From NCBI GenBank assembly GCA_023238725.1, contig CM041545.1:15281501-15345500 (forward strand): 64,000 bases of DNA, read 5' to 3'. Each line of letters begins with the position of its first letter. The first letter of the stretch is position 1. Below the pieces are notes generated by a model. That model did no database searches. It worked only from the letters and a program-made list of their open reading frames with translations, and was not told the DNA's origin. Shown piece by piece: positions 36,871 through 51,200 of this stretch. The stretch comes from Scortum barcoo (Eukaryota > Chordata > Actinopteri > Centrarchiformes > Terapontidae). Position numbers and translations under genes: made by a program.

Positions 36871-38439
36871 GGACACCCACCTCCAGCAAACAAGCTACCT
36901 GCGCAGTGTGAAATGACAATGACAAAGACAGTTATTCTTCTCATGTGTTGGTGGACCAAACCAGAGGGAATACTGGCCAGAAAAAAAAAAGAAAGAAAAA
37001 AAAAAGTTACTGTTTCTGCCATATGTAATGCAATATGTTTGTTATCTTGAGATATTTCACCTTGAAATGCCTAAACTGTACCAGGGCTAAATTAATTGAC
37101 ATTTTTTGAAGCTTTCTCTCCCCTAGAATTACAAAAATTGTATTAATCGTATAAATATAACAGGCAGAAACAAACTGTCGTAAAAACAAAAACACATCAA
37201 AGGCAAGAGTATAAAGAAATGGCTTAAATAGTGAAACCTATGAAATGAGAAATTGTAATGTCTTGGGCATGATCTCGTATATAATTACCTTAATATTCTG
37301 CCTGAGTTCTGATTAGTTTGAAATATCATGACCTAGAATGGACTATAAAGTGAAGTTATGTTGGTCTGAACAACAGGTAGCCACTCAACATGCATTTGTA
37401 ATAATATGACTTCAATTAATATGAGTTCCATACAGGTCAAGAGGTAAAACTGATTAATCTGCCAGTGCAGCCATGGACATCTCTAATGGCTCTTGAAAGC
37501 ACTTATGACAGACATAAAGACAGATGTACCCTGTGACTCAAGCCACCATACCCAAGGAGGGCTGTGTTGCCCAGAGCAACACTAGTCCGCTGTTCTTCTC
37601 TTTGCCCATTGAGAGGCATCCATGACAAACAAGCATGTCCTACAGCGTGGCTGGGACTGGCTAGCTGCCCTGCTTTCATGTATCCAAGCTCAAAGCTGCG
37701 GCAAAAAGAGGGATGAAGAGAAAGTTGGAGTAGGGAGACTAACAAAGTTAGAGAGAGAAAGCGAGGGAGAGAAAGAAGCAAAGTAGGGGCGAAGGGCTGA
37801 AAACAAACAACACTCACGTCTGACGGGGCTACAGCGCTCATGAAACAATGGATTGGAAATTAATGGGTTGGTCATACACACTTAATCTGATGCAGCATTG
37901 GCAGTGGCCACCAGAGAGTCTGAGCACAATTAAAACTGGTTTTGGGGCACTGATTTTCTGATAGATGGCTACTTAGAGGGCCTATACCTCCTGAATAAGA
38001 AACCCAGGGCAGTGTCTGGGGATGTTACATCAATGCTGCTCACGTAACATGCAGAAAATAGAGGGGATGACTGGTGGTTAGGGGGGAGCCGTGCTATTTG
38101 GAGTAAATCCACTGATGTACAATGCACTGAGTGCACATAAGCAGCAGAGGCAAAAAGGGAGGCACACACAGAATACAGACACAATACAAATGCAGGTACA
38201 TAGTGAATCAGGAAAAACAATATCTATTTGTATAAAAGTTTGGTCACATCTGACAATTGTTGATTTTATAGATTTTCCAAGTGGAAAAAAAATCAACCTC
38301 TGCAGGGATTCATTTTTGAACACAGCATACTTAGAAACATCTGATATGTCAAAAAAATGCAGCCTTGTAGGCAACTATGCATTTTTGCTTCAGGTGTTCT
38401 CCACCTTTCCCTCCAGAACACCCCCAGTTCAGAAATATT
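36869..38439. other. Intergenic, nothing coding recognised
   Basis: A second purine-rich stretch (GAGAGAAAGC type) lies at about 37700-37790. No gene is seen. Confidence 0.45.
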
Positions 38440-38620
38440 CATTATCATAATAGTCCATTTTTTATGCACTATACCTCTGAGATATAACCACAGATAGTCA
38501 GTAATATTCAAGTCTGGGGACTGTGAAGGCCAACGTCAGACCCTAATCTCTTTTTTTCTGTGAGCAGTTCATAGTTGATTCTGATGGGGTTCATTATTTG
38601 TATTATGCACCTTTTTTTCA
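38440..38620 (-). repeat. Possible Tc1/mariner-like DNA transposon remnant
   Basis: The words TTCAAGTCTGGGGACTGTGA and AGGCCAACGTCAGACC recall the antisense of a conserved Tc1-type transposase segment often seen in fish. The copy is too decayed to translate. Confidence 0.3.
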
Positions 38621-41600
38621 GGTTTATCTTCATTTCAGACGTGTTTGCTGGATTTTTTAATACTATCAATACAGTATTGGTTGTTGGTGTTTGTTAACCT
38701 ACACAAATGAGAGAAATAGTGGACGGAATTCAAAAATGTTGAAGACTCCGAGAGGTTGACATCCTTTCTCGCACACAAGGGAGAGTACGCTGTATAGCGC
38801 GGGCTCCTTATCAGGTCACTTGGAGTATCTGTTACCCATTCAAATTGTGGAAATTGAACTGGGCTGATCCGATCTGGGCTGATTGGGGTTTCGAAGGCAT
38901 GTTAAACCCCTGCTGGGGAAACTCCCATCTGCGAGCAGAAATCAACTGATCTGTGTTTTACGCTGGTGCACTCTAATTAGCTGCAATTTTTTTTTCTAAT
39001 CCAGTGAGTTTTAAAGTATACACTGCCTTCTTACCAATCATCAGGGAATCATCAGGGTGCTCTCTGTTTAACTTGACACATAAAAGGGAAGAACTAAAAA
39101 AAACGAGATGCAGACAAAGCCCTGGATTTTAATATTGTTGTGGTGCTTTGGCCAACAGATGAACAGCTTTCTCTGGCACTAATATCAGTTCTTCGTTGAC
39201 CAGTGTCTGTCAGGGTGACTTGATAACAGCTTGTAATTCAGGTTTTGTGACTGACTTTTGCCTTTTTGAATGGAAAGCGCAGAAATGTTTTATTTGTTTT
39301 CGAGGGAAGAAAAAAAATGGCTTGTGATTCATGGGTGTTGCCCAGCAGGTGATAAAAACAATGGCTTGAGGTATTGGCGCAGTTTTATATGAATGAAAAT
39401 AATATTTCAAGATTTTGTACCAGGCATATGTCTTTGTGTTTATTTTGATGACAAATGGCAGAAATTTCGTATTTGCTACTGCTGCTGATGGAGAGGGTGG
39501 CTCCGTTCCAGCTTGCCCCAGTATAGTCAGGGATGATTTAACAATTTTTCACCACATGGAAGAGCGAACTTATTGGCATTGTTTGGGTTAGCATTATTAC
39601 TGCCACTTCGCTCCATCTGTTATGTTAGCTAGCACCATTATTGTTTTATCAGGGTTGCATGTCATCGGATCTAAAAACGTTGTTTTATTTTTTCCTTCAA
39701 GCAACTTGTGTAGCCACTAATGGCTGGAAATGCCCAGGGATTAACTATCATGACAGTATGGGAGTGTATTTCTGCTCCAGGGGTTTGTGTGCATCCTCGA
39801 TTGTCTGTAAAGGGCAAATCCATTCTACTCTTTATTCATGCGATACTTACTGAGCCCCCGGCAGCCAAATCTTGGAAAACTGAAGATAAACTGAAATTTG
39901 AGGCCCTAAATGATACTGTACATTTCCAAGTTTCTCAGCTGCATAAGAACAACCGTAGAGACCTTTTAATGAATTATTTAGCCTTTAAATATGAGCTTTA
40001 TGTTTATGCATTGCATATGGGCAGCAGCTCATCCTTCCTAGAAGATGCCAAATGACTGACAGTTTGATGGGGTGTATGATTCGCAGGCAGGTACAGTATG
40101 CTTCATACCGTTGGTCTACTGATCAGACGTACGGTGCATCGAGAATTCCACACTTCTGTAAAGCATCAGACATGTTAATGTTAATTATGTTGAGAATTCT
40201 GTGGGCATAGAGTTTGTGGGGTAATTTTAATCCTGTAAAGCAAAAAGCTTACACACGTCTATAATTACATCCATCACTTTCGAGTGATGCCTCCTCACAG
40301 GATCTCCGTTTATAGCTTGTTGCTTGGTGTCAGTCTGCCACCAGTTGACTTTCCACCATTCTCTATGCACAACCAAAATAAGCACTTAAGTCATGTAAAT
40401 GGATTATCATTAGGGGTTGTAGCCCTGAGCGCAGTATTAGCGGTGGTCACATTACTGTGGATATGTATAAACAGACTTACAGAGTGCAAGTAAAACTACA
40501 GATACACTACAGAATACTGCAAGGCAAAATGTTTTATTTTAGAGCAGTCATTTTTGAACACAGTATCATTACTTTTCATGATGTCGCATATTTTTTTTTA
40601 CTTCAGTTTTTATTAATGTGTAAGAAATGCTTCTTATCACCTCATATCAATTCATCCATCCGCATGTGTGCCGTCAAGCCAAAGTTTTTGATTGATGGTA
40701 TTTAGAAATTTTGCTTACAGTGGCCTGATATCTCCCTCCTGTACTTTCTGCAGCATGAATTTCACACTCTGAATTTGTGTGGACTGGCTCACAAGTCCGC
40801 TGTGTACAAAAGCGCCAAAGTGACCAGTCAAGTCAGTGAGGAATACCGAGGCATATGAAGGAAACTCTGCCTTGTGTCTTCAGTTTTGGGCCACAGAAGG
40901 CTGCGCCTCTCAGCCACATATGGAAGAGCCTCTGGAGCAGCCTTGTTGACTTGTTAGGATGCATTCAGCCCTGAAATGTGGACTTTGAAAGAGGTAGCGC
41001 CCAAATTAAAACACAACATTACGCCCCCTCATGAAATATTGCTCGGCCTGTCCTGTTACATCAGCAATCGCCTTGAGAAAACAATACTTTTCTCTCACTT
41101 CTACCTCATTTAGCCACACCATGTCATTGATTCAGCAGTTTCTCTAGGTGGCATCTGGTGTTCTGTGTAGTCCAAGCTATGTTGGCAAAGTTAATATTTC
41201 AGCAATCTTAGCATATTGGCTCGTGGATGCTTTCACTGGTGGTGAAAACGAATGAGTAGCAATGTCTCAACCTTGCTGAAGCGTTGTCTGTTCCGTGCTC
41301 TACGCTTTATCAGAACTGATGACAATATTAGTGTCGTCTTTGTTATATTAGGAGAATTGATCATTATCTGTTTTTAGAATATAATTACTTTAAAAAAATC
41401 TACTTATTAGGCCTTTTTTTCTGCACAACACATTGCTGCTAAGCTTGTTTCTTTTCAGCCTGGGGATTGCTAAGGTCCTTTGTATTTGTGCAGTTACTTT
41501 TAGAGGTGAAAAATATTACAATGGAAAAGTCAATAAGTTTATTTTAAGCCTCATTACCTGCTATTAAACTTAAACTTTTCTTAAACTTCTGTAAAACATA

Positions 41601-44600
41601 ACTTGCTCACGAGTTATAAGATCAGAACTCAAACAGCTCCTGTGTATTGTCCTCAAACACAGAACGACAAGACAAGCATTCATTCAGCGCGTGTGGCAGT
41701 CATGCATTAAAGTTAGCTTGTAAGTTAGTTGCATTGTGTGTTTCCTGTGGCCCTCCCTACGTCACAGAAGGACTTCCACAGCAAATTAGTAAGTCAAACA
41801 ACCATGTCGAAAACTGTCACTCTTTCAAAGAACAGCCAGATGGTGAAAATCTGAGCTGACGGCGAGGGAGTGTGTTCCTTTTCACCAAAATGACTCGAAC
41901 AAGGACACAGCGTGAACGGCATGAAACAAAACAAAACTCAGCCTTGTTCCAATTGGAATAACACAGATCGCTGCCCCTTAATATAAATGAGAGAAACGTT
42001 GATGCTATAAAAACACTTGAATTACATAATTAGACTGACAACCGCGCAGGACAGTATAAAGAAGAAGGCCGTGGCTTTGACCGCTTTGGTTCACCACTAA
42101 TAGAGGTTTGCAATCACAAAAAGGTCATTCCATTGTGTCCTGGCAAGGCAGGGGCTCTTTGAAGGGAGCAATTACAGCATTCACTGCTGCCAGGCCCCTG
42201 ACTTATTTCTCTTCAGAGAGTGCGCTGTACACATAGTCCATTTTGCTTTTGCCCTATTTACCATCATTCTGTCTTCACATGCTGTTCTGAGCTCTTGTTA
42301 CGACTGCCGTGGCTTCCAGTACAAAGACCTAATTACAGTAATGGCAAGGGATAAACAGATAAACAAGCAAGCAGATGAACTGGAGGCTATGAAGGCAGTT
42401 TGATACAATGTAAACCTCCCACGCTGCTTGCATAAAACCCATCCCAACCAGCCAGTTAGCTCGTCAGGAAGACCAGCTAAGGGCTACACCAAAGCAGATT
42501 ACAAATAAGCATTCATATGATACAGCTCTGTGTAATTATTCAGGAGGTGTCCAGCAGTCTCATAAAACATGCCATTAAAATGAAATCAAATTCCATTTCA
42601 GATGTGTTTTCAAATTAGAATTTGAACATGTGTGAACATCTGTGCACGGGTGTGTATGTGAGGTGTGAATGTATTCAAAGCATGTGCGCCGAGAGAAGCT
42701 CCGGGCAAGATACAGAGTAGGGAATGGGTGACTAATGAGAACTTGTTTTACCACCGTTGCCTCGGCTCTCTGGGTGTAGTGCTTAATCGTGACTGCGCAT
42801 TGTGTCTGTCGTTTAACCACAGGACCCTGTCTTCAAAATGACGGGCTTGATGCAGGTGTTGGAGGGGGGCGGCAGAGATCGAGGAATCTGTTGTTGTCCT
42901 TGATACTGCATAGTCCACGATTATTGATCCAAGAAAAAACACTCAATCATGACGGTGTGCCTTCTGCAGAGCCAGCAAAAAAAAACCCCTCCTGCAAATG
43001 AAAATCCCAGGGAGCAGTTCCCCTTTTGGGTTTTCAAACACACATTTATTTTTTGAAATTACACATAAAAATGTGCGTATGGGTGCATGCATTTATAGCA
43101 ATGACATTTTCATTTAATCTGGATCAGTTCGAACATAAGAGAGCTTATTGGGGACCGGCAGCATTTGTGTGTGTGTGCATTTTCCCCCCCTGATAATGTG
43201 GAAAAGGAAAGGATGCTGCAGCAAATAAAAATGAACAAATTCACAATCCATACTAACAGTTTAAAAGAAGAACTGAAAAGATGATTCTTTCTCTACACCC
43301 ACAGCACCATTTACGCCCACGGCGCAGTGATGTTTATATGATAGATGCATGGATAAAAATAATAACAACAATACTGCGATTCAACATTTATTTTTGGGCT
43401 TCATGTTATTAAACAATACAATGATCGCGCAAAAAAAAAGAATTGGAAAAAGACATTATTCAACGTTTTTTCGACCTGAGCCGCAATCACGTAGGAGGAC
43501 ATACATTGTCTGGTTCAATTACTTTCACTGACAAGTAATTGTGTGCGCGCAACCAAGTTAAAAATGTCTGAGTCAAAATTCTCAAGTTTCCAGTGTAAAA
43601 GATAGAGAATAAAGTAAAAGGACAATAGTAAAAGGAGAGAGGCAATGAAGTGAAATATTGAATTGCACAAAAGTACAAAGAGGGATTCTGATCTGTAGGA
43701 CTTGAATAATCAACACCATTGGAGGATATTACCGCGGATATTACCGATTCAGCGCCTGAAGTTGAACCTCTGTTCGGGGTACCACCTAATGGAGTGCAGG
43801 TGAGGCGAGAAGCACGGGAAGGGAGCAAGGGCCTGACCTGTTTGGGGTTGACGGATGATATCAGTAAGGACATACCAGTATGCTATTTGTCAGACCCAGC
43901 ACAATGAATTAACGTTTGTGGGATCATTTTTTTCCGTTCGAATACAACGTGGCCTCTCCCTTTTCCATAAAGAGATGTATTTTGTGACCATGGAGGACCA
44001 CATTACACCTGTCCCTGACATTCAACAGAACTTTTCTATGCATGTAAATGTCAAACAAAGTTAGATCACCAATGTATGTAAGCAAAAGTATTATACTGAA
44101 TCTGTGCCCAATGTCACATTTTGATTTACATTCAACTGCAGGAGTGAGTCCTTGGGGTGCAATCTGAGCTGCGTTTGGTTACATTTGCTTATACAGGTGA
44201 ACATATGGAGAGGGCCCTTTCATCAGCCCGGAATTAATTAACCTGATGGACTGACATGGGCAGAATTTCGATAGTGACAGATATTCAGAGCTGTGTCCTT
44301 CACAGGTGAGGAATGAAAATGGATAATGCAGTGAAGAGTTTATAGCACATAATGACCAAAAAAAAAAAAAATCTGTTGAATATTAATCCACGCCACCAGG
44401 AGCCCAGCCAAACGGTTGTCTGCTGACTGCAATGCAAAAATAAGGTCTACAATCGATCAATCTTGCTCATGAGCGAGACCCTGAGATACTTAAGTTCCTC
44501 ATGGGGGGCAACAACTCAATCCCGGCTGGGCAGCGAGTTGGGGGCGATCCACCTTTTTTTCTGGCACCGTGGCCTCACACTTGACACAGCCGACTGCAAA

Positions 44601-45940
44601 CCACCCACAGAAGGAACTGAGAACACTTGATTCGGTGCCAAGAATATGAATATGGATCTGACTCTTAACTTTGTTTGAAGCGGGTTATCAGATGAATCAT
44701 TTAGTCCATAAGATGTGAAAATATGGAGAAAAATCCCTGTCATAGCTAAGCCAAGGTGATGTCTTCAAAATTGCTTCTTTGTCCAAAGATATTCATATAG
44801 CGAAAAGATGAAGCAGTGAAAGCAGATAATCCCCACTTTTGGGAAACTGCAACCTGAGGATGTGCAGCATTTTTGCTTGACAAATGACTTAAACGATGAA
44901 TTAATTGTCCCCCCTGTTTCCTCTCGACTATTTGATTAATCAACTAATCCCCCCCAGGCACTAATTGAATCACACAAACGCTAATCGTTTCAGCGTTAGT
45001 TGAATGCATTCTTCCACTCTCTTCCTCCACCTCCTTTAGTGTCTTTTCATTTCCTTTGCAAACACCAAACGCTATAGGACACAATCAGGGACAACTGCCA
45101 TTGTCACTCTCATCACTTGCACGTAAGCCCTTGTCCGACCCCAAGGACGAGTGCACTCAATAACTGTCCCTGTCCAGACGCGGTAAGCCTGTGCCACAAT
45201 CCCTTAAACCCCTGAACTCTGACATGCTTCAATGAGGTACATGAAGCCTCCTCCTCTGGGAGATTAAATTGAAACTCTTTTCCCACTAAACTCCTGATTA
45301 ATTGGAATTTTTTTTAACTCTGCTAATCTGCACTGTTGTGTATTGTCCTCAAGCAAGTGATAAGATCAGGGCGTGCTGATGAGACGTGACAATGCACCAG
45401 ATCGGGACTTCTAGACAGAGAAATGATATGGCGACAAAGGCCTCGGATACGTTTCTCCAGCAACTGCTCCCGCTGATGAGGGTTTTTATTTATTTATTTA
45501 TTTTTTTTGCATCGCTGTCATCATTCCTCACATTAAAAAGTAATCAGAGGGCTGAAAATACAATATTTGCCACTGCTGTGCACAAAGTTTGAGACCCTTG
45601 TAGCTCTGTGTTTCATTTCAGCCGCTACTTTTATTTATTTATGAATTCGAGATAAATGTGTCAACAAGGTTTCTTTTGCAAGACCGATTATCTGTCATTT
45701 CTTCCTATCTGCTGCCGGTGTCCTACATACAGTTCTGTATTTACCCTTCAAATTGCCTTTATTTGTGCAGAGTTTCAGATATCAAATTGTAAGAATGGCA
45801 CTCTCAGACAGCCGTTTTCACATGGATTTGTTAAGAGCTTTTATCATTCATTTTAGTAGCTTACTTTGCTCTAACATTAATCAATGTTATGACAATGCAA
45901 CGGGCTGCAGTATATGTTTACTGTATATGTTTAATACATT
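38621..45940. other. Intergenic, few recognisable repeats
   Basis: No gene was recognised. A 62-codon frame at 43719-43907 has somewhat GC-rich codons (EDITADITDSAPEVEPLFG) but no supported splice acceptor or family. The stretch 44880-45010 is rich in homeodomain-like TAAT words. Confidence 0.4.
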
Positions 45941-45970
45941 TATCTATCTGTCTATCTGTCTGTCTGTCTG
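45941..45970. repeat. (TCTA/TCTG)n tetranucleotide repeat
   Basis: About seven tetranucleotide units. Confidence 0.85.
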
Positions 45971-48186
45971 GGATCCAAGATGCTCCACTGCACTTGTTTA
46001 CTTTGACTGCACTCTATTGTAATCCCTGAGGTGAGCTGAGATGCTAGACACAAAATTCTCTCTGATGTGGGAACAGGAAATAAAAAGTCTCGAGTTTGTG
46101 TGTTTTGGGTGTTTTGGTGTATATTTGGAGTCGGATCATGCTGCTCTACAGTGAGCAGTGCAGCCCCATACTGTGCTGTACATTGGTTCCACATTATAGG
46201 TTTTCCAGTAGAGTAATTGAATATCTGGCTCAGCTGACCTTTACTGTCAATACTGTGAAGATATATGATATATAAATATATATATATATATATTTTTCTA
46301 TTATTTTTGTCCTGATTTAAGTCATTTCTTAAATGTTTTCAACTGAACTTTCAATCATCATAACAATCACATTTCTTCCCTTACATCATCTTTATGGCTG
46401 AATGTATACCTCATATGTTAAAAGGCTTACAGTGGCCCAGCATGGGTATACATTGTCAATATAAGCCTCCCTCTGTAATAATCCCTCTTGTGTTCTCATG
46501 ACGACCGAGGGCACCTATTGTTCACGCTTCACCACCCCAGTTTTGGTGCTCGAGTGTCATTTAGCCACAGGTGGAGATGGACTCCAGATCACAGACAGAT
46601 TCCTCAGAGAGCTTTGCTGGCTGCGATATTTGGCTTCAGTATCTGACCCCTTATCGTAACCTCTTTAATACCTTTTGTGTATGTGTCTGAGAAAATACAT
46701 CTTCCATCTCTCTTTTGCATAAAAATCCCATTAATTTCTCCAGCCTGTTATCACCGGAGAGGTTCTGGAGGCATGAGAGCCGAAGGCAGGTTCGTCACAT
46801 ATTAAGCATATTTGTATTATCTGTCTGCGTGCGTGCAGGCTAAATTGTGTTGGAAAGTGAGTGGAAATTCTGCAAGGTAAAACGACATTTATAATGTCTT
46901 TTTTAAAAGATCTGATTAGAAAATATAATGAATATTTGGATTATATGATTAAATGATGTTTGCCCATAATCCTTCTCTCCTATGGTATTAATTTACTGCA
47001 AGTTTAAATATAGATACATAGCTTAATCTTCTACTATGCATTAGCCTACATGAAACATAGAACCTTATATAGTATATATTATTTTTCTTTGTCAGTTATG
47101 TGTTACTTTGACTCAAAGCTGTCATTGCAGAGGCTGTAATTTGTCATCCACTTGAGCTGTAATCATCATTTTAGAAGGTGTTTGTAATATTTTTGGATCC
47201 GGTAGCCCAAATTATCTCATCTTATCTGACAAGGTAAGTAACAATTGATTAAAAAAACAATAAATTTGCTGATAATAATAAAAAAAAAAAAAATATATAT
47301 ATATATCCTTGCAGCTCTACATGCGGCATGACAACTCCTCTCGACTAAACTGAGAGGAAATACTGTATTACTGACATTAAAGCTTTGGAGGTACTCAGAG
47401 GCATTTATTTTTACAAAGGTGTCAGTGTCAAGGAAGCATCAATGTTGAGAAGCCCCCGAGCTACTCTATATTGGGAAGAAGTCATTATCACAAGTTCTCA
47501 CTTCGCCTTTGGAATTAAATAAAGAGCGAGTCCCATAGCAGGAGAGCCTGCTTGCCTCAAATCCAACTTGTAAGTTGTATCTCAGGCGTGGAACAAAATA
47601 TTAAATACAACAGAATACAGTTAATAAATGAACTGTTTTTAAGTTAAGGTGGTAAATAGGTTATTGATGTGTCTTTTGATTAATTCCTTGTCACATTTGT
47701 AGTCTGTATGACTGTATAGTACTGTTTCCATTTCCTTTGTTTACACTGATGGCATCATCTGAGTTGGACTCACATGCCATACATAGTTATTTTTAAGATA
47801 TGTCAGGCTACTCAGAAATGCCATTAGCTGGCAAGTGAGTACTATAGCCTACATGTTGACGTCAATGTCAGCACACAGCAGGTATAAAAGAAGGGGCAGA
47901 TGTCAGTGGGATGTAAGAACTGTGCCGCTGGGATTTTCTATCATCTACGGTAATTTAAAAAGAAAAAAGTTTTCATAGTGTAAAATAAAAAAGGGGATAA
48001 AAAAATGTTTTCATATCATGAAATGGAAAAGAAGACAAACAGGAAACAGGAAGTTATCTGAGTAATCTGACAAAGAGCTGCTTTTTTTATGCCCACGTAT
48101 GTTTACATTTTGGTCATGGTGCATTAGCTGTTAATGGTTTCTGTGTGTCTTTTAAATGTGGATTTGAAGTGGATTAACATGTTTTT
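45971..48186. other. Intergenic, nothing recognised
   Basis: Includes an AT microsatellite at about 46274-46292 and an A-run plus AT run at 47280-47306. No gene is seen. Confidence 0.5.
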
Positions 48187-48226
48187 CCTCTTTACAGCAC
48201 AGCTTCCTGTAAAGAGGAAGCTGTGC
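48187..48226. repeat. Two overlapping perfect 11-bp inverted repeats
   Basis: CCTCTTTACAG at 48187-48197 pairs with CTGTAAAGAGG at 48207-48217. GCACAGCTTCC at 48197-48207 pairs with GGAAGCTGTGC at 48216-48226. The two stems share bases, so only one can form at a time. Confidence 0.9.
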
Positions 48227-51200
48227 CAATACCAGCTCTCAACAATACTTCTCCATCACCTGGATATTCAAGAGTGGAGTGATAGTTTTGTTGAACATAT
48301 GAGCATCACTGAGTGGGTGAACTGAGAAGAATGAACCGCTCTGTGGAAATAATACAATGCTATTTTTGTTGTTCTTTATTCTTGACTCTGATTTTTGATT
48401 TGTACAGAATCTGTTCTGTACAGTATACTAAATATTCACAAGCAGCTCCGTTGGTTTTGGTGCTGACTGTAGTTCATCAGTCCCTTGTATGGATTTGCCT
48501 CCGCTGTTAACTTCACTCATTTGTCAGATGTGTCTCGGACCACTACCCCGGCTTTTTGGCTGTCAAACAGTGACAATAAGTACTTGAGCAGCTTGGCCCG
48601 AATGGCTTTCTGACCCGAGCTTAAGCCTATTCAGTGATACAGCTGTGTGGTTGTTTTGGCAAGCACAAAAAAAGTGTGTGTGAATGTTTTAAAAAAATGT
48701 TTTATTTATGTGAAGTCTCTGTGTACCCAGACCAGTTTAGTCAAGCAATGTTTTTTTTGTGACCAGACGCTCCGTGTTTACAACATTGACGGCAAAAGTT
48801 CTGTTATACTAGATGTTTTTTAGTTACAAAATAACATCATGTCAGTGAATTATTTTCACCCACAAAAAAGCCAAAACAGTTGTACATATACATAAATTTT
48901 AAGATAAAACGTTTGGCTCCATTTCAGGATAATGACAAAAATGTATCTCCGTTTTATTCTCCCGTTTTGGCAGATGAGTGCGTCAACGTCAAGGGCTGGT
49001 GGCAGCATGATCTGATCCCACTTACATGGGACAAAAAGACAGGAAAACCCAGATTGAACAGCACAAAATAAGAGGTTTTTACTAATTGGACAATCAAGGA
49101 AGGCAGGGACAAGTACAGGTGCAAGGGGTTGAGGATAAAGAGGGGAGGATAAAAGAATAACAGATGATTAAGAGAGCGAACACCATTAGCTCTGAAGGAA
49201 ATGAGAACCTATAATCCAGAAACATGAGCACATAATCCAGTCATCGAGTTAAATATGACTAACCGTGTGCCATTCACTCTGTAGGGCTATCAGACAGTCA
49301 TGGTGTGGGGCCTCAAACAGCGGAATATGCCTGACACACTCCACGTGTCAACAAGCGGTACATGGTAATCACCAACACATCCACACAAGGTCTCGCTTCA
49401 GAAGAAGTCAATATCTGTCAGCAGTGAGTATCAGCAGCCTGGAGTTCAGGCCTGGCCCCCTACAGCAGACCTGTCAGTATGCCTCGGGCATTGCATCATT
49501 AGTATAACCCCATGGCAGCGCTCACTCATGTTGTAGCCCAGCACCCACTGTTTTTTTTTTTTTTTTTGGATCATAAAGAGCTCTAAATGAAGTCTGTAAA
49601 AACTCCATATCTTGGCATACATCAAGTGGCAAGTGAAAGATTGAATGTTGCATTCATGTTGCCTGTTGTTTAAGATCTGAATTTGATTTCACACGGAAGA
49701 TGAAAGAAACGCCAGTTGGCTACAATTTTAACGATGCCTTGTTTTTATCATTGCTTCGGAGACTTATTTTGTATAACCCCCAATCACATTTCTTTCATAG
49801 TTGTATGACTCATTTGGAATGTATCCAGTGACATCCTTTGGGGCTGCATCACTTTTTACGATGAGGACACTGATTGGACAGATTTTTTGTCTTAGCTGCA
49901 TTGAGGTTGTTGTCGGGCGCTGAGGCTCCAGAGTTAATCAAATGAAAACAAAAATCAAGATCTTAAACAAGATAAGCACAGGCAGCGAGGCAGAGGCACT
50001 GAGGAAGTTACAGACCTGCTAAAAGCCCATGTGTGGTGTCTGTCTAACCCCAGTATGTTGTAAACACATACGAAATGTCTTGCGTGAGTGTCAAGATGAG
50101 AGACTGAGGAATCACAGTCATTTTTTATCCTGATAGATGCTGAGTCTGAAGCCCAGGCAACAAATGTGTCCTCTGGGGAGTCTCTGACTTCTCTCTCAGT
50201 CTTTACCGAGGGGGAGGATGTATGGCCACTGTCACTGATGTCAGATTCAATGCTTGTTAGAGCACATTTATGAAAGAATACCAACAGTTCCAACAGTTCA
50301 CTGCATACATTTCAGTTCAAAAGCTGCACTGTTTCCCCTCAGTATTAATTTAATAGCAATGTAACATTTTATTAAACGTGTTCATCACATCAAACGGTCA
50401 GACAACTCTCCAGCAGTCAAGTTAAAACGCCTGGTGATGAAATGACTGATGGGCTTTGGAAAATAATTTTATTTTACGTGATGAGAGTTTGGCTCCACAA
50501 CAGGTGCGCTCGCAAATGAGATTGAGTGTAATGCCATTAATAACAAAGAGCCAAAGGCGGAGATCTGAAAAATGAAGTGATATTAATGTACACCGTGAAA
50601 ATGGGGATATAAACAAAACACCAGGCAACACAACATTCACACACAAGCATAAGAAACCTGAACCTAAACTGGACTTGTTCCCCGCTCTATGCATCAGCGA
50701 AACTGATGGCTGCGTTACCGGGCATTGAATCTTCATCGAAATGCCCGTTCATCTTTTAACTTGTGTTGCCTTTTTGAAGGCAGGCTGAATGAGTCGTGGA
50801 GGGGGGGAGCTGTGTTTTGAGCAACATGTGATGTGGTGCTCAGAGCCAACTGTTTTTAAGAGTTGAGAACGAGTTCTTGCACGTTTCGGCGGATACCTCC
50901 ATCACAAAGAGGAGGCTAAAAGCTGTGAGTGCAATCGGTGTGGCCTGAAGTGCACAGTGGGGTACATTGACAGCGTCGGCTGCAGTCTCTTCTCCATCTT
51001 TGGGGGAACTCACCGTCTCCATCATCCTTTTTCACTCAATTTTGATTTCGAGAACAACATCATATTCATATTTGAGGAGGTCATTGTCGGGTTATTTTAG
51101 CAAAAGGGATTGGCTTTGATGGATCTGCCGTCTATCTGCAGCCTCTGGGTTTTGATGCAGCCAACGCGCTAATGACCTCACCACATTACTCTCCGCCACA

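Noticed and set aside
36731..37022. Frames with poly-Ile, poly-Asn or poly-Leu
   Set aside because: They are created by the (TTA)n microsatellite.
43487..43907. Opposed frames of 128 (-) and 62 (+) codons
   Set aside because: The + frame looks somewhat coding-like (EDITADITDSAPEVEPLFG) and ends near GTGAGG, but no convincing acceptor or family supports an exon.
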